Assembly: GCF_000495835.1 (NCBI RefSeq)
Contig: NZ_AWGC01000026.1
Coordinates: 33,814 to 97,813 of the forward strand
Origin: Asticcacaulis sp. AC402
GTDB lineage: Bacteria; Pseudomonadota; Alphaproteobacteria; Caulobacterales; Caulobacteraceae
Reading direction: 5' to 3'
Length of the DNA stretch: 64,000 bases
The notes under the pieces were generated by a model. That model ran no database searches. It was not told the origin of the DNA and saw only the letters and a program-made list of their open reading frames with translations. A program made the translations under genes and the position numbers. Below are positions 9,527 through 18,474 of this stretch, piece by piece. The number at the start of each line of letters is the position of its first letter. Within the stretch, counting starts at the first letter, position 1.

Positions 9527-10717
9527 TTACTGAGACACGCCGGACGGGTTCATGGCCACCTCGGCGGTGATCTCCTTAGCCGACTTGCCGGATGCTGTCG
9601 ATTTGACCGGCACGGCGCGCGCCGTCTCCGGCGAAGCCTTGGCGACAGCCGCGATCAACTGGGTTCTGGCATCGCCGGTAGGCGACTTTGTGCTCGGCGC
9701 CATGCTGACACTGGGTGCCAGGGCATCGGTCGGCTGTGCTGCATCAGTCTGGGCCTGGTTCAGGCTATCGCTTGCCATGGGCGCGTTGGTGACGCCCGCC
9801 TGGAGGATCTGGGGCGCCGAATCCGACGGCACGACAACACCGTCGCCACCCATGCGCGATCCACGGCCGCGGAACTGATAAAAGATATGCGTGCCAACCT
9901 GGGTGACGCGCTCCATGGTACCAGACCAGCGCGGCCTGACGCCGGTCGTATGGAAGCTGGTCGCTGTGCCGACGGCGGGCATGACATAGCCGCCCAAGGC
10001 CGCCTGGGCGACCTCTCCGGCCCGTCGCCAGGCCCACTTTTCAAGGGGACGGCCCAGTGCACCGTTACAGGTGAAGCTGAACTGACACGAGGTACGAAGA
10101 TGGGCGCCCTGATAGACCACACTACACACCGACTTGGGATAGGCCGGGTGGCGAACGCGGTTCAGAATGACCTGGGCGACGGCGCGCATGCCGTCAATGC
10201 CCTCGCCGCGGGCCTCGTAATAGACGCCCTGGGTCAGGCAATCGAGGTCGTTCTGGGTGTGACCCTTGAAGCCGAAGGCCGCAGCGGCGCGCGTCTCCGC
10301 TGAAGGGGCGGCCGGCTCGGCGGGGGTGACGACACTGGCGCGGAGCACCTGGGCGCCTTGATAGCCCTGGTCGTTAAAGGTGCGGATGGTGGTCAGGTTT
10401 TGGGCCCGCAGGGTGTTGGGCGCTTCGCCCGTACCGGCATAGTCCGTAAACCGCATGGCGATGTTCATGGCTGTGCGACTGACCGGGGCGCTGCTCGCCA
10501 TCGCGTCAAGTCGGTTCAGTTCCGCCTCGTCGATTTTTCCGTCTTCGCTGAACGAAGCCAGTTGCGTAATGCGGGTCGCCGTGTGGCGCGCGGTGGACTC
10601 ATGGACAAGGGCGCCGCCGAGATAGGCCGAACCGATGGAGGCACCGATAAGCAGGCCAACCGAACTTGCCGCCATAAGGGCGCGTTTGCGGTAGCGCGTG
10701 ATGGGGGTCGAACTCAA
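9527..10717 (-). CDS. SleB-type cell wall hydrolase, membrane anchored
   Basis: The 396-residue protein contains a Hydrolase_2 (SleB, PF07486) domain that cleaves peptidoglycan glycan strands. The core is LDCLTQGVYYEARGEGIDG, with the catalytic Glu near residue 168, then AVAQVILNRVRHPAYPKSVC and CQFSFTCNG. An N-terminal hydrophobic helix after RYRKRAL anchors it or targets it to the periplasm. The C-terminal 110 residues are low-complexity Ala/Ser/Pro/Thr. I place the start at TTG 10717, which has GAGGACA at proper spacing; the frame stays open to 10870, but that extension is arginine-rich and has no ribosome site. A CtrA-like motif lies 170 bases upstream. In Caulobacterales such enzymes act in cell separation or growth. 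Confidence 0.85.
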   Translation of the reverse strand: MSSTPITRYRKRALMAASSVGLLIGASIGSAYLGGALVHESTARHTATRITQLASFSEDGKIDEAELNRLDAMASSAPVSRTAMNIAMRFTDYAGTGEAPNTLRAQNLTTIRTFNDQGYQGAQVLRASVVTPAEPAAPSAETRAAAAFGFKGHTQNDLDCLTQGVYYEARGEGIDGMRAVAQVILNRVRHPAYPKSVCSVVYQGAHLRTSCQFSFTCNGALGRPLEKWAWRRAGEVAQAALGGYVMPAVGTATSFHTTGVRPRWSGTMERVTQVGTHIFYQFRGRGSRMGGDGVVVPSDSAPQILQAGVTNAPMASDSLNQAQTDAAQPTDALAPSVSMAPSTKSPTGDARTQLIAAVAKASPETARAVPVKSTASGKSAKEITAEVAMNPSGVSQ

Positions 10718-10886
10718 AGCTATCTGTCCTCTGTGGCGAGGGCTGTCTGCCCCCCGGGAAGTCAGCCGGCGTAACGTTCCTTTACGTCTGATGCCAGCGT
10801 CAGATAGGCCGGTACTCTCTGCGAAGTCGCCTCGGCCGGAGCGAACTTCTAGGCGGCAAATGTGGCGCAAATGTGTTAATATGTGA

Positions 10887-10901
10887 TTAACGATCCGTTA
10901 G
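10887..10901. promoter_or_regulatory. CtrA-like site (one mismatch)
   Basis: TTAA-CGATCCG-TTAG matches the CtrA consensus TTAA-N7-TTAA except for the last base. CtrA is the cell-cycle regulator of Caulobacterales and controls envelope and division genes. The site lies upstream of the leftward cell wall hydrolase gene. One such match is expected by chance every few kilobases of AT-rich sequence. Confidence 0.3.
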
Positions 10902-11029
10902 CCATAGTTTAACGACGACAGCCATGGGTTTGCCGCAAGCAGACCACGCTCTATACATCAAGTTAAACCCCCGTCTATTGACTGGTAAAATTGAGTATTG
11001 GTTACTTAGATTATACGGGGCGCTGTCTC

Positions 11030-11044
11030 GTTGTTATTTGGTTC
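11030..11044. promoter_or_regulatory. LexA-like box upstream of uvrB (one mismatch)
   Basis: GTTG-TTATTTG-GTTC differs by one base from the alphaproteobacterial LexA consensus GTTC-N7-GTTC. It sits about 275 bases before the uvrB start in an AT-rich, promoter-like stretch. uvrB is an SOS gene in many bacteria, so the position makes sense, but a single match with a mismatch is weak evidence. Confidence 0.35.
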
Positions 11045-11318
11045 TTCTTTATAGTATCGAATTCGCGAAGAAAAACTTAATTTAAGAATCCGTTAGCGGC
11101 GGCTTTCAATGGTAGTTCTGCCGCACCTGCACAGGCGATCCGAAGGGGCGGCGCCCTAAAGGGCTGGAATCGCAATAGAAATCACAGCGCGTTACAACGG
11201 CCGCTGACAAGTTTTTGCGCTGCGCTGCGTCAGAATCACTTGCGCGCCCCAATCAGGCGAAAGGGAAAAGTTTTTGCGGCTCCCTTTCATATTTTTTTCT
11301 CCGGCCTATGTTGTGTTC

Positions 11319-13478
<2,160 letters not shown>

Positions 13479-13809
13479 GCTTTGTTCTGTCGATCCGTAG
13501 TTCAAAAAATTGCTGCAACAGCGTCGAATATGCGTTTGCTGCGCAGCATTTTCGTGTCCTCACGCGATATTGTGGTTGGGACTTTCGCGCGAATTCCGTT
13601 GCGTTAACCGACAAGCGTTTCTTTCCACACACACCCGGCACAATTTCGGTGCGTTTCGCCACAATCATACTGGATTTTTATCTCAAATCGCGCGACGTTG
13701 ATGCTAATCATGCAACCGTCGGGCTGAGCGGGACGCAACAAGGTAAACATGTTGTTAACCTTGTGCGCGGACACTTAAGGCACGGAATCTAAGTTCTGGG
13801 GTTTATTTT
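13479..13809. other. Intergenic promoter region with a palindromic CtrA-like site
   Basis: No gene is visible in these 330 bases. The first half is rich in T and mixed sequence with no strong hairpin. Near the right end lies an 11-bp inverted repeat with one mismatch (ACAAGGTAAAC, 13738-13748, and GTTAACCTTGT, 13754-13764). TAAA-N7-TTAAC (13744-13759) overlaps it and resembles a CtrA site with one mismatch. It is 45-70 bases upstream of the next gene, a suitable place for an operator. Confidence 0.4.
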
Positions 13810-14181
13810 ATGCGTAGGACAAGACTGAATGTGGTGCCGCCCGTCTCGAAAGAGGTCGCGCTGGGTCAGGTCATCGACGGCGACAAGGTGATGAGTCTGC
13901 CGGCACACGTCCCCCACAAGGCCACCGCCGTCGACGAAGCCCCCGTTGTGCGTGAAAGCCGCACGTCGCGGGTACGCCGTCTGCAGGAAGAGGCCCGCGC
14001 CCTGGCACGCGAGCAGATCTCCGAGTTCGAACTGCTGATTGACGCCACCGCCAAGATGGCGCTGGAAATTGCCGACGGCGGGGAGGTCTATTCTATTGGC
14101 GCCCGCGAAATCTGCCGCCGCCTGTCCGACGAACTTCCGCGTACGCTGCAAACCCTGCAAGTGATCTCGAAGAAGAATTAG
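13810..14181 (+). CDS. Conserved-looking hypothetical protein, 123 residues
   Basis: The protein is soluble and charged, with no signal peptide or membrane helix. Its N-terminal 50 residues are probably disordered. From RVRRLQEEARALAREQISEFELLIDA onward it is helical and likely forms a short coiled coil (only the first part is quoted here as a guide), then IADGGEVYSIGAREICRRLSDEL leads to the basic C-terminus ISKKN. I do not recognise a family. A possible CtrA-like palindrome lies just upstream, which would fit a cell-cycle regulated gene, but this is speculative. Its TAG stop codon is the first three bases of a family A repeat. Confidence 0.65.
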   Translation: MRRTRLNVVPPVSKEVALGQVIDGDKVMSLPAHVPHKATAVDEAPVVRESRTSRVRRLQEEARALAREQISEFELLIDATAKMALEIADGGEVYSIGAREICRRLSDELPRTLQTLQVISKKN

Positions 14182-14298
14182 AGCGCAATCCGATAAAGTG
14201 GACACCACCGCACGGGCGTTCCCGTTTTCGGAAAAATTGCGCGGCAAAACAAAAAGTTAGAACGGGGTTTTGATTCCATCAAAACGCCTACCCCTCTA
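14179..14298 (+). repeat. Dispersed repeat family A, complete 120-bp copy
   Basis: The element begins TAGAGCGCAATCCGATAAAG and ends CTACCCCTCTA. Its ends are thus short inverted repeats with a terminal TA on each side. Inside are CACGGGCGTTCCCGTTTTCG, AAATTGCGCGGCAAAACAAA and a hairpin TTTTGATTCCATCAAAA. The first TAG is the stop codon of the preceding gene. From 14299 to 14486 I see only a probable promoter for the lipoprotein gene. Confidence 0.85.
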
Positions 14299-14486
14299 GC
14301 CGCCCTTGGTCGCAGATGACGGCCGGCGCGTTGCCTTGCCGTGTCCGCAAAACAGCTCGCCCCGCCGGGCTTGGTGGGTAGGGACAGCAGACCCAGATCA
14401 CGAAAATATATGTTGGCTGTTACAATATGATGCTGGCGCGGACTCGCGATCTCCCCTAGTTTCAGCGTCTTGAAGGGGATTTTTCC

Positions 14487-15128
14487 ATGGTGCAGATCCG
14501 CAGATCGGCGGCCCGGGTGGGCCGACTCGTCGCGTTCGCGCTCATCGGCGGCCTGGTTGGTCTGGCATCGGCCTGCGGGAAAAAATCGGATCCTGCCCCC
14601 CAAACTCAGGCCGAGCCCGCTCCGCAACCGCGTCCATCCGTGCCCCTGCCGGCACGCACGCCTGGTCTTTGGGAATTAACCATTACTGAGGAAGGCAGTG
14701 CCGAGCCGCCCCAGGTCCAGCAGATCTGCATCGACGCCGAAACCGATCGCCGCCTTGGCATATTGGGCACAGACCTGTCGGGTGACCGATGCCAGAAAAC
14801 GGTCGGCAAAAGCGGCGAAGGCTGGGACATTCTGGCCGCCTGCGACATGGGTAACGGCGTCAGCAACGAATACTCCGGCGCGATCACCGGCGACTATGTC
14901 ACCGCTTACAGCATGAAACTGCGGTCCCAGACTGCCAATGTCGGCGCACCCCAGGTCAACCGTGTCGTCAACTATACCGTAGCGGCCAAACGCAACGGAC
15001 ACTGTACCGACGGCCAGGCCGCCGGCGACGTCATCAATGCCGGTGTACAGTTTAACCTTTTCGACATGGCCGGCATGCAGCGCTCAGGCGCGGCGTCCAG
15101 CGACGCCCCGTTGCATCCGGGAGATTGA
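14487..15128 (+). CDS. DUF3617-like lipoprotein
   Basis: The 213-residue protein has a lipoprotein signal with lipobox LASAC (Cys30 after GGLVGLA), so it should be acylated and held at the inner or outer membrane. A proline-rich linker (about residues 37-57) leads to a domain with PGLWELTITEEG, QICIDAETD, CQKTVGKSGEGW and CDMGNG, which matches the DUF3617 pattern of small periplasmic proteins with paired cysteines. AAGGGG lies before ATG 14487. The function of the family is unknown. The gene converges on its neighbour so tightly that their stop codons are adjacent (TGA then TCA). Confidence 0.7.
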   Translation: MVQIRRSAARVGRLVAFALIGGLVGLASACGKKSDPAPQTQAEPAPQPRPSVPLPARTPGLWELTITEEGSAEPPQVQQICIDAETDRRLGILGTDLSGDRCQKTVGKSGEGWDILAACDMGNGVSNEYSGAITGDYVTAYSMKLRSQTANVGAPQVNRVVNYTVAAKRNGHCTDGQAAGDVINAGVQFNLFDMAGMQRSGAASSDAPLHPGD

Positions 15129-15533
15129 TCAGACCAGCCAGGATTTCGGGTTCGGATAGGGTCTGCGGTAGAGCAGGTGGTTGAAGCCCATGGCGCAACG
15201 GCCAGCGACCCAGGCCAGAACCGGCATCACGACCAGAAACATGTAGATTGGCTGTACCTGAACCACCTTGATCAGGTATTGGCTGGCGAAAAAGGTCAAA
15301 AACGTCGGCACGATGCCAATCCAGAAGGTCCGGACCTGGAATTGATAGTGGGTCTTGATCCAGGGCGGCGTTTTGTCACTGTCGGCAAAAGTGGCAATGA
15401 TCAGCGCGAGGATACCCGTCAGACCCAGGGTCAGTGTCATGAAGAACAACAGGCTGTAAATGAGCATGGCCATGCCGCGGCCGTCGGCAAGGAAGGTCTT
15501 CAACTCGCTGGTTTGGGCGGGGGGCTGGGTCAT
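15129..15533 (-). CDS. DUF4870-like small membrane protein
   Basis: The 134-residue protein has three to four membrane helices (about 22-48, 70-90, 92-112) and a cytoplasmic loop with TPPWIKTHYQFQVRTFWIG. That loop pattern (a charged stretch, then H-x-x-FQ-x-RTFW) is typical of the DUF4870 / Tic20-like family of small inner membrane proteins of unknown role. Its stop codon touches the stop of the convergent lipoprotein gene with no intervening base, and no terminator is visible between them. Confidence 0.65.
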   Translation of the reverse strand: MTQPPAQTSELKTFLADGRGMAMLIYSLLFFMTLTLGLTGILALIIATFADSDKTPPWIKTHYQFQVRTFWIGIVPTFLTFFASQYLIKVVQVQPIYMFLVVMPVLAWVAGRCAMGFNHLLYRRPYPNPKSWLV

Positions 15534-15696
15534 TGGGGCTCCTTCGCCGCAAGCCTAGTACGGCGCAATCATGCTGCAAAGCAAAATCTGTTCTCGAGCG
15601 ATCCGTCGGCGGTATAGATTCTTGACGTTCGTGTCGGTTCTTGCTCTGAGAAGGCGAATTTCACGGTCTTTGTTACAGGCCGAATCACCGCAAACA

Positions 15697-15711
15697 TGGT
15701 AGCGGTAGGCA
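15697..15711. promoter_or_regulatory. Possible LacI-type operator upstream of the cellulase gene
   Basis: TGGTAGCGGTAGGCA contains a full TGGTAGCG half-site of the kind used by LacI-family sugar regulators in Caulobacterales (the palindrome TGGTAGCGCTACCA), but the right half has diverged. It lies 59 bases before the GH5 start. Sugar control of this gene is plausible and untested. Confidence 0.3.
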
Positions 15712-15769
15712 CCGGAACGGATCAGACGTCAGCCTGACCACAAAAATAGCCGGATTGAGAGGATACCAC

Positions 15770-16771
15770 ATGCCCCTTCGAATCGCGCGCGCCATGCTGG
15801 TCATGGCCGCTCCGCTGCTTTTTGCCACGGCTGCCTGGGCTTCAACCCCTGTTGGCGATCACGGTGCGTTGAAGGTCACAGGCAACCGCATTGTCGACAG
15901 CCATGACAAGCCGGTGAAACTGAACGGCGTCAGTTTCTTTTGGTCGAATACGGGCTGGGGCCAGGAAAAATTCTACAATTCAGCCGCTGTCGCCACCTTT
16001 GCCAGGGACTGGAACGTGTCGGTGGTCCGCGCTGCCATCGGGATCGACGGTTCCGGCGGCTACAAGGAAGACCCGGTGGCCGGCCGGACCCGCGCGGAAG
16101 CGATCGTCGACGCAGCAATCGCCAATGACGTCTATGTCATCATCGACTGGCATTCGCACCACGCCGAGACGGATCCGCAATTGGCCGTCGACTTCTTCAC
16201 CGCCATGGCCAGAAAGTATGGCCACACGCCTAACGTCATCTATGAGATTTATAACGAACCGCTGCGCGAGGCGGACTGGAAAACGACGGTCAAGCCGTAT
16301 TCGCAGACCGTCATCAACGCCATCCGTGCGATCGATCCCGACAATTTGATCGTTGTCGGTTCACCGACCTGGTCCCAGGATGTTGATATCGCCGCCGCTG
16401 ATCCGGTGACAGGCGGCAATATCACCTACACTCTGCACTTTTATGCCGGAAGTCACAAACAGGACCTGCGCGATAAGGGCGACGCGGCGCTGAAGATGGG
16501 CGCCTCGTTGTTTGTGTCCGAATGGGGCACGGTCAATGCCAATGGTGACGGCGACGCCGATGCTGCCGAAACCACCCGCTGGCAGACCTGGATGCAAGCC
16601 AATTGCCTCAGCCAGGCCAACTGGTCGGTCAGCGACAAGAAGGAGGGCGCGTCTCTGTTCAAGCCGGGCGCGTCGGCGACCGGACCGTGGACTGACACAG
16701 ACCTGACACCGTCGGGTCTTCTGGTCCGTGATATCCTGAAAAACGCCTCAACGTCCTGCAACGGCGACTAG
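15770..16771 (+). CDS. Secreted GH5 family endoglucanase (cellulase)
   Basis: The 333-residue protein is a glycoside hydrolase family 5 enzyme that would cleave beta-1,4-glucan or a related polysaccharide outside the cytoplasm. The signal peptide ends near AAWAS (about residue 25). The family core is present: LNGVSFFWSNTGWG, VVRAAIGID, VYVIIDWHSH, the acid/base Glu163 in IYEIYNEPL, HFYAGSHKQ and the nucleophile Glu251 in LFVSEWGTVNANGDG. Two Cys in the last 60 residues may form a disulfide. ATG 15770 has GAGAGGAT before it. There is no carbohydrate-binding module. The TAG stop belongs to the following repeat. A LacI-like half operator lies upstream. Confidence 0.92.
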   Translation: MPLRIARAMLVMAAPLLFATAAWASTPVGDHGALKVTGNRIVDSHDKPVKLNGVSFFWSNTGWGQEKFYNSAAVATFARDWNVSVVRAAIGIDGSGGYKEDPVAGRTRAEAIVDAAIANDVYVIIDWHSHHAETDPQLAVDFFTAMARKYGHTPNVIYEIYNEPLREADWKTTVKPYSQTVINAIRAIDPDNLIVVGSPTWSQDVDIAAADPVTGGNITYTLHFYAGSHKQDLRDKGDAALKMGASLFVSEWGTVNANGDGDADAAETTRWQTWMQANCLSQANWSVSDKKEGASLFKPGASATGPWTDTDLTPSGLLVRDILKNASTSCNGD

Positions 16772-16889
16772 AGCGCATCCCAAAAAGTGTGACGCACCTT
16801 TTTGGATCAAGATGCGCGTAAAAACAAAAAACCAGAGCGCATCCCAAAAAGTGTGACGCACCGCTCGGGCGTTCCCGTTTTTGGATTAA
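16769..16889 (+). repeat. Family A' repeats, two nested partial copies
   Basis: TAGAGCGCATCCCAAAAAG starts at 16769 and again (as AGAGCGCATCCC) at about 16834. The second copy reads on through CGTTCCCGTTTTTGGATTAA and is then broken by the family B element at 16890. The same A' sequence without interruption is seen at 55044-55160. The first TAG is the GH5 stop codon. Confidence 0.75.
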
Positions 16890-17038
16890 TACCAACCCGC
16901 GAAATTCTTGACTCATCGCGGGTTGGCAAGGCCGACTGGCCGCCCGAGCTTTTGCGAGGAGCCATGGGGGGGCGCCTAGTCCGGCGTTTGAGCTGAAAAA
17001 ATGCGAATACCAAGCGTCATTCTTTATGAGGTTTGGTA
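16890..17038. mobile_element. Family B miniature element inserted in an A' repeat
   Basis: The 149-bp element runs from TACCAACCCGCG to GAGGTTTGGTA. It is flanked by TAA on both sides (16887-16889 and 17039-17041). The interrupted A' repeat resumes with GATGCGCGTAAAAACAAAAA, as in the intact A' copy at 55080. This is direct evidence that family B moves and duplicates a TAA (or TA) target. It encodes no protein. Confidence 0.8.
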
Positions 17039-17107
17039 TAAGATGCGCGTAAAAACAAAAATTTAGAGGAGATGCGTTTTGAGTCCATCAAAACACATCC
17101 CTGTCTA
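17039..17107 (+). repeat. Right part of the split family A' repeat
   Basis: TAAGATGCGCGTAAAAACAA, the TTTTGAGTCCATCAAAA hairpin and the terminal CTGTCTA complete the A' element whose left part ends at 16889. Confidence 0.7.
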
Positions 17108-17138
17108 AATCTGAAGAAGGCCCGCCAGAGCTCAGTCT

Positions 17139-17546
17139 TCATGACCGCTGGCATGACACGATGCCGCCAGGCACAGTCGGACGAATCGGTGGCATGGCCA
17201 TCGGTAAATCATACTGCGGCGGCAGCGCGTGCTGCCGTGGCCGGACGACCGCCTTGAGCGGAAAAGGTGTCCGCTCGACCTTCGGCCGGGGCAGGGTCAC
17301 CACCCTGGCGGCATAGGGCGCAACCTCGGGCTTGCCGTCATAATCAAATGCGACCGTTCCGCCGCAGAAGGCGTCATTGCAACGCGTTTCGAACTCAAGC
17401 AGATCCACGAACTGCGCGCCCAGGCGGCGGGTCTCGACCATGTCGCGCACACTCTCCGGCCAGTGCTTGCCGCAGGTCTGGCAGGTCACGTCGATCCGGC
17501 TGCCGCGCGGCAGGTCCTTAAGTTGCGGCTGACAGATAAAGGCCAT
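17139..17546 (-). CDS. Small Cys-rich (zinc-ribbon-like) protein
   Basis: The 135-residue protein begins MAFICQPQLKDLPRG after AGGA at good spacing (ATG 17546). A CxxC pair (VTCQTCGKHW) and a second Cys pair (CNDAFCGG) about 40 residues on would bind one zinc ion in a ribbon-like fold. The rest is basic and proline-rich (VVTLPRPKVERTPFPL) and probably disordered. I do not recognise the family. There is no signal peptide or membrane helix. A nucleic-acid or protein adaptor role is possible but is only a guess from the zinc-ribbon look. The frame runs on upstream to 17627 through a repeat, which argues for the downstream start. Confidence 0.6.
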   Translation of the reverse strand: MAFICQPQLKDLPRGSRIDVTCQTCGKHWPESVRDMVETRRLGAQFVDLLEFETRCNDAFCGGTVAFDYDGKPEVAPYAARVVTLPRPKVERTPFPLKAVVRPRQHALPPQYDLPMAMPPIRPTVPGGIVSCQRS

Positions 17547-17559
17547 GACAGAACATCCT

Positions 17560-17640
17560 AAAGCGCATCCCAAAACGGGTGATGTACCGCACGCGCGGTC
17601 CCGTCTTTGTATAGTAATGCGCGCCAAACAAAAAACCTAT
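17560..17640 (-). repeat. Degenerate family A' repeat
   Basis: AAAGCGCATCCCAAAACGGG, CACGCGCGGTCCCGTCTTTG and GCGCGCCAAACAAAAAACC match the A' pattern with several changes. It lies directly upstream of the zinc-ribbon-like gene. The sequence from 17640 to 17750 is AT-rich and may hold that gene's promoter. Orientation is uncertain. Confidence 0.5.
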
Positions 17641-17825
17641 GTTCCTATTTTGTTCCAATTGTGGATAAGTGTCAACAAAAAAAGTTCTTCTGCCCAAACG
17701 ATAAAAAATTCAACATTTTGCCCGACCCGGATGACGCTCCGGTTGGCAATTGACGATGTCACTTTTGCCAACCGGTCAGGCGCGAAGCCGCCAGCTGAGC
17801 GACGAACGTGGTCGCGGCCGGGGCT

Positions 17826-18380
17826 TTACCGAATGACCGCGCAGGCGACACGGGGACCGGCATTGCCGATCGGCTGGCTGATATAGTCGTCGGCCATGGC
17901 GTGGATGACGACGGCTGTGCCATCGGCGTCGAAGATGGCCGGGCGTTTGTCCCTGAGCTGGGCGGTAATCAGGTTGGAATAGACTTCGGCGGCGCCGCTG
18001 CCATCGGCGGCGACATAGACGTTGGGGAGGTCGCCGGCATCGTTATGCCCTACCGACAACAGGCCATGAATTACCGGGTTTGCGCCATGGACGTGGCCGC
18101 CGGCCGAGGCGAATTTCTCATCGGCGCAGGCGCCTTTTTCGTGGAAGTGCAGGGCGTGCCAGCCGGGCGTCAGCCCCTTGACATCGATCCGCAGCAGCAC
18201 GCCGTCAGGTGCCGCCGTCAGGGTCAGGGTGCCGCGATCGGCGCCGTCCGGGCTCCTGAAGCTGCCGCCGTGCGTCGCCGGTGCCTGGGGGGTGGTCGTG
18301 GCGTTGGCAGGCGGCGTTGCCTGAGCTAAGGCCAGGGCCGGCGCAACGAGGAGGGCGATCACAGTGGGGAGGAGACGCAT
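17826..18380 (-). CDS. sodC: Periplasmic Cu/Zn superoxide dismutase
   Basis: The enzyme turns superoxide into oxygen and hydrogen peroxide in the periplasm. It has 184 residues with a signal peptide ending near ALAQA. Metal ligands and family blocks are in place: GWHALHFHEKGAC, SAGGHVHG, the Asp-bearing HNDAGDLPN, and VIHAMADDYISQPIGNAGPR followed by VACAVIR. Two Cys (in EKGAC and RVAC) should form the structural disulfide. ATG 18380 has AAGGA seven bases before it. A longer frame to 18461 lacks a ribosome site. It lies about 95 bases beyond the stop of the next leftward gene, so it may share its transcript. Confidence 0.95.
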   Translation of the reverse strand: MRLLPTVIALLVAPALALAQATPPANATTTPQAPATHGGSFRSPDGADRGTLTLTAAPDGVLLRIDVKGLTPGWHALHFHEKGACADEKFASAGGHVHGANPVIHGLLSVGHNDAGDLPNVYVAADGSGAAEVYSNLITAQLRDKRPAIFDADGTAVVIHAMADDYISQPIGNAGPRVACAVIR

Positions 18381-18474
18381 GCGGGGATCCTTGTTCCGGT
18401 TCAAAAGCATCAAACGCGAGAGATGCGCATTACCTGTCGTCTCCGCGCCATAAAAGGGCAATATGGCTTTTTTT

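Larger units (their letters stand above)
10718..11318. other. Intergenic region between divergent SleB-type and uvrB genes
   Basis: No gene is evident in these 600 bases. The middle (10880-11090) is AT-rich and has the look of a two-way promoter region. It holds a CtrA-like motif at 10887-10901 and a LexA-like motif at 11030-11044. The part from 11100 to 11270 is GC-rich, with CGCTGCGCTGCG repeats and no frame worth reporting. Confidence 0.45.

Noticed and set aside
14179..14298. Family A element considered as a tRNA- or riboswitch-like RNA
   Set aside because: It does not fold as a cloverleaf, occurs many times at unrelated genes and mostly after stop codons. That suits a dispersed DNA element better than a cis-regulator of the next gene.
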